Below are positions 6,258-6,812 of a stretch of 6,812 nucleotides of DNA, one piece after another. How positions within the stretch are numbered: the stretch's first letter is position 1; each line of letters opens with the position of its first letter. Below the pieces are notes generated by a model. The model was not told where the DNA came from, made no database searches, and saw only the letters and a program-made list of their open reading frames with translations. Source of the DNA: CAZXDL01 sp964639505 (GTDB lineage: Bacteria; Patescibacteriota; Saccharimonadia; Saccharimonadales; UBA4665); NCBI GenBank assembly GCA_964639505.1, contig CAZXDL010000022.1, forward strand, positions 1 through 6,812, in the 5' to 3' direction. A program made the translations under genes and the position numbers.

Positions 6258-6758
6258 GTTCGTACTACGTAACTGCACCCATAGCGCATCGAGACTCACG
6301 TTATATTTATTTGCTAGTTCTTCTGGGTTCTTTATCCCAGCTTTGATATCTTTACGGAGCAAGTCTGGCGGCATCAGTAAGTGGGCGGCAAATGTATTTG
6401 CTTCCATTTCGTCGTAATTTTCACTATTCAAATCTATACTTGAGTTCCCGTGTAGGTGACCACGATATAAATGACCAATCTCGTGAGCGACTGAAAAACG
6501 CTTTCTTACTTCGGGTTTTGATTTATTGTAGATGATAAAAACATAGTCACCTCGAGTCTGAGTCATGGCATCACCCTTGCCCTTAAATGCAGCATCATCT
6601 AACCCTTCAACTGTTACGTCGAAGGTCTCCCTTACAAAAGGCATGATTTGTTTAATTGTTATTGGAGTCGAGGTGATTTTAGCAGACTTTAATAATGCCT
6701 TTGCCGAATGACGCGCATTGGCAAGGTCGGGGCCCTTACTCTGATTTTCCTCGTCCAT
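6240..6758 (-). CDS. ImmA/IrrE-type zinc metallopeptidase
   Basis: 172 residues, cytoplasmic, with no signal or membrane segment. The zinc motif is RFSVAHEIGHLYRGH at 87-101, with His92 and His96 as ligands and Glu93 catalytic. The second signature EMEANTFAAHLLMP at 117-130 supplies the likely third ligand Glu119. After it comes a C-terminal helical segment (PEELANKYNVSLDALWVQL, 145-163), as is usual in the family. Family members (ImmA of ICEBs1, IrrE/PprI of Deinococcus) cleave HTH repressors to switch on mobile-element or stress genes; some are toxin-antitoxin partners. The start ATG lies inside the end of an upstream gene (23-nt overlap), with a purine-rich stretch (6759-6773, containing GAGAAG) as a possible ribosome-binding site, so translation is probably coupled. 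The target is not identifiable here, though the overlapping gene is the obvious candidate. Confidence 0.92.
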   Translation of the reverse strand: MDEENQSKGPDLANARHSAKALLKSAKITSTPITIKQIMPFVRETFDVTVEGLDDAAFKGKGDAMTQTRGDYVFIIYNKSKPEVRKRFSVAHEIGHLYRGHLHGNSSIDLNSENYDEMEANTFAAHLLMPPDLLRKDIKAGIKNPEELANKYNVSLDALWVQLRSTNLFKIL

Positions 6759-6812
6759 CTTTCTTCTCTTTTTGAGCCATTAGGTAATCTATAAAAGACT
6801 CGATCTGTTTTA
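6736..6812 (-). CDS. 3' end of an upstream gene, possibly an XRE/HTH regulator
   Basis: Reading leftward from the window edge, an open frame (..QIESFIDYLMAQKEKK..) ends at TAA 6736-6738. Its last 23 nt overlap the start of the ImmA/IrrE gene in another frame, typical of co-translated operon partners. Only 24 residues are visible: an amphipathic Ile/Phe/Leu helix followed by a very charged Lys/Glu tail. No domain can be identified from this. A helix-turn-helix (XRE) identity is inferred only from the common XRE-ImmA/IrrE gene pairing. A short frame starting at ATG 6780 (14 residues) is part of the same frame and is probably not a separate gene. Confidence 0.6.
   Translation of the reverse strand, partial: KQIESFIDYLMAQKEKKDGRGKSE

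Noticed and set aside
469..6758. Possible recoding of UGA as a sense codon, as in some CPR lineages
   Set aside because: No in-frame TGA occurs in about 2,000 codons of confident genes, so recoding is not supported, although no gene here happens to end in TGA.

Overview
The window looks like chromosomal DNA of a Patescibacteria (CPR) member, most likely Candidatus Saccharibacteria. This rests on the gene types, the moderate GC and the promoter style, not on any marker gene. Roughly 2,000 codons of confident coding sequence contain no in-frame TGA, so UGA is probably a normal stop and not a sense codon as in Gracilibacteria/Absconditabacteria. All six stop codons seen are TAA or TAG.

Layout, left to right. 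(1) A leftward HIT-family nucleotide hydrolase/transferase, cut by the window edge (1-357). (2) Divergent from it, a 933-residue surface protein (469-3270). It has an N-terminal membrane anchor, a propeller-like region, an SGNH/GDSL hydrolase domain, a beta-sandwich-like region, a thrombospondin type-3 calcium-binding segment, a Ser/Thr/Pro linker and a C-terminal membrane helix. (3) An unrecognised four-helix membrane protein (3294-4508), 23 nt downstream but with its own promoter. (4) A 290-nt noncoding stretch (4509-4798) full of inverted and direct repeats, ending in a strong hairpin. (5) A leftward nhaA Na+/H+ antiporter (4799-6010). (6) Divergent from nhaA, a small 54-codon ORF (6093-6257). 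(7) A leftward pair at the right edge: the 3' end of an unidentified gene (6736-6812, possibly an HTH regulator) overlapping an ImmA/IrrE-type metallopeptidase (6240-6758).

The strongest cross-cutting signal concerns promoters. Five of the six genes with a visible 5' end have a -10-like hexamer ending only 5-8 nt before the start codon, with no room for a Shine-Dalgarno leader. This predicts leaderless mRNAs and settles two start codons (nhaA GTG at 6010, membrane protein ATG at 3294). The sixth, the ImmA/IrrE gene, instead has a purine-rich stretch inside the overlapping upstream gene.

Functionally, the left two thirds is cell-envelope biology: a tethered extracellular hydrolase, a membrane partner candidate and an ion antiporter. 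The right edge looks like a small accessory regulatory module. I see no tRNA, rRNA, CRISPR array or transposase gene.
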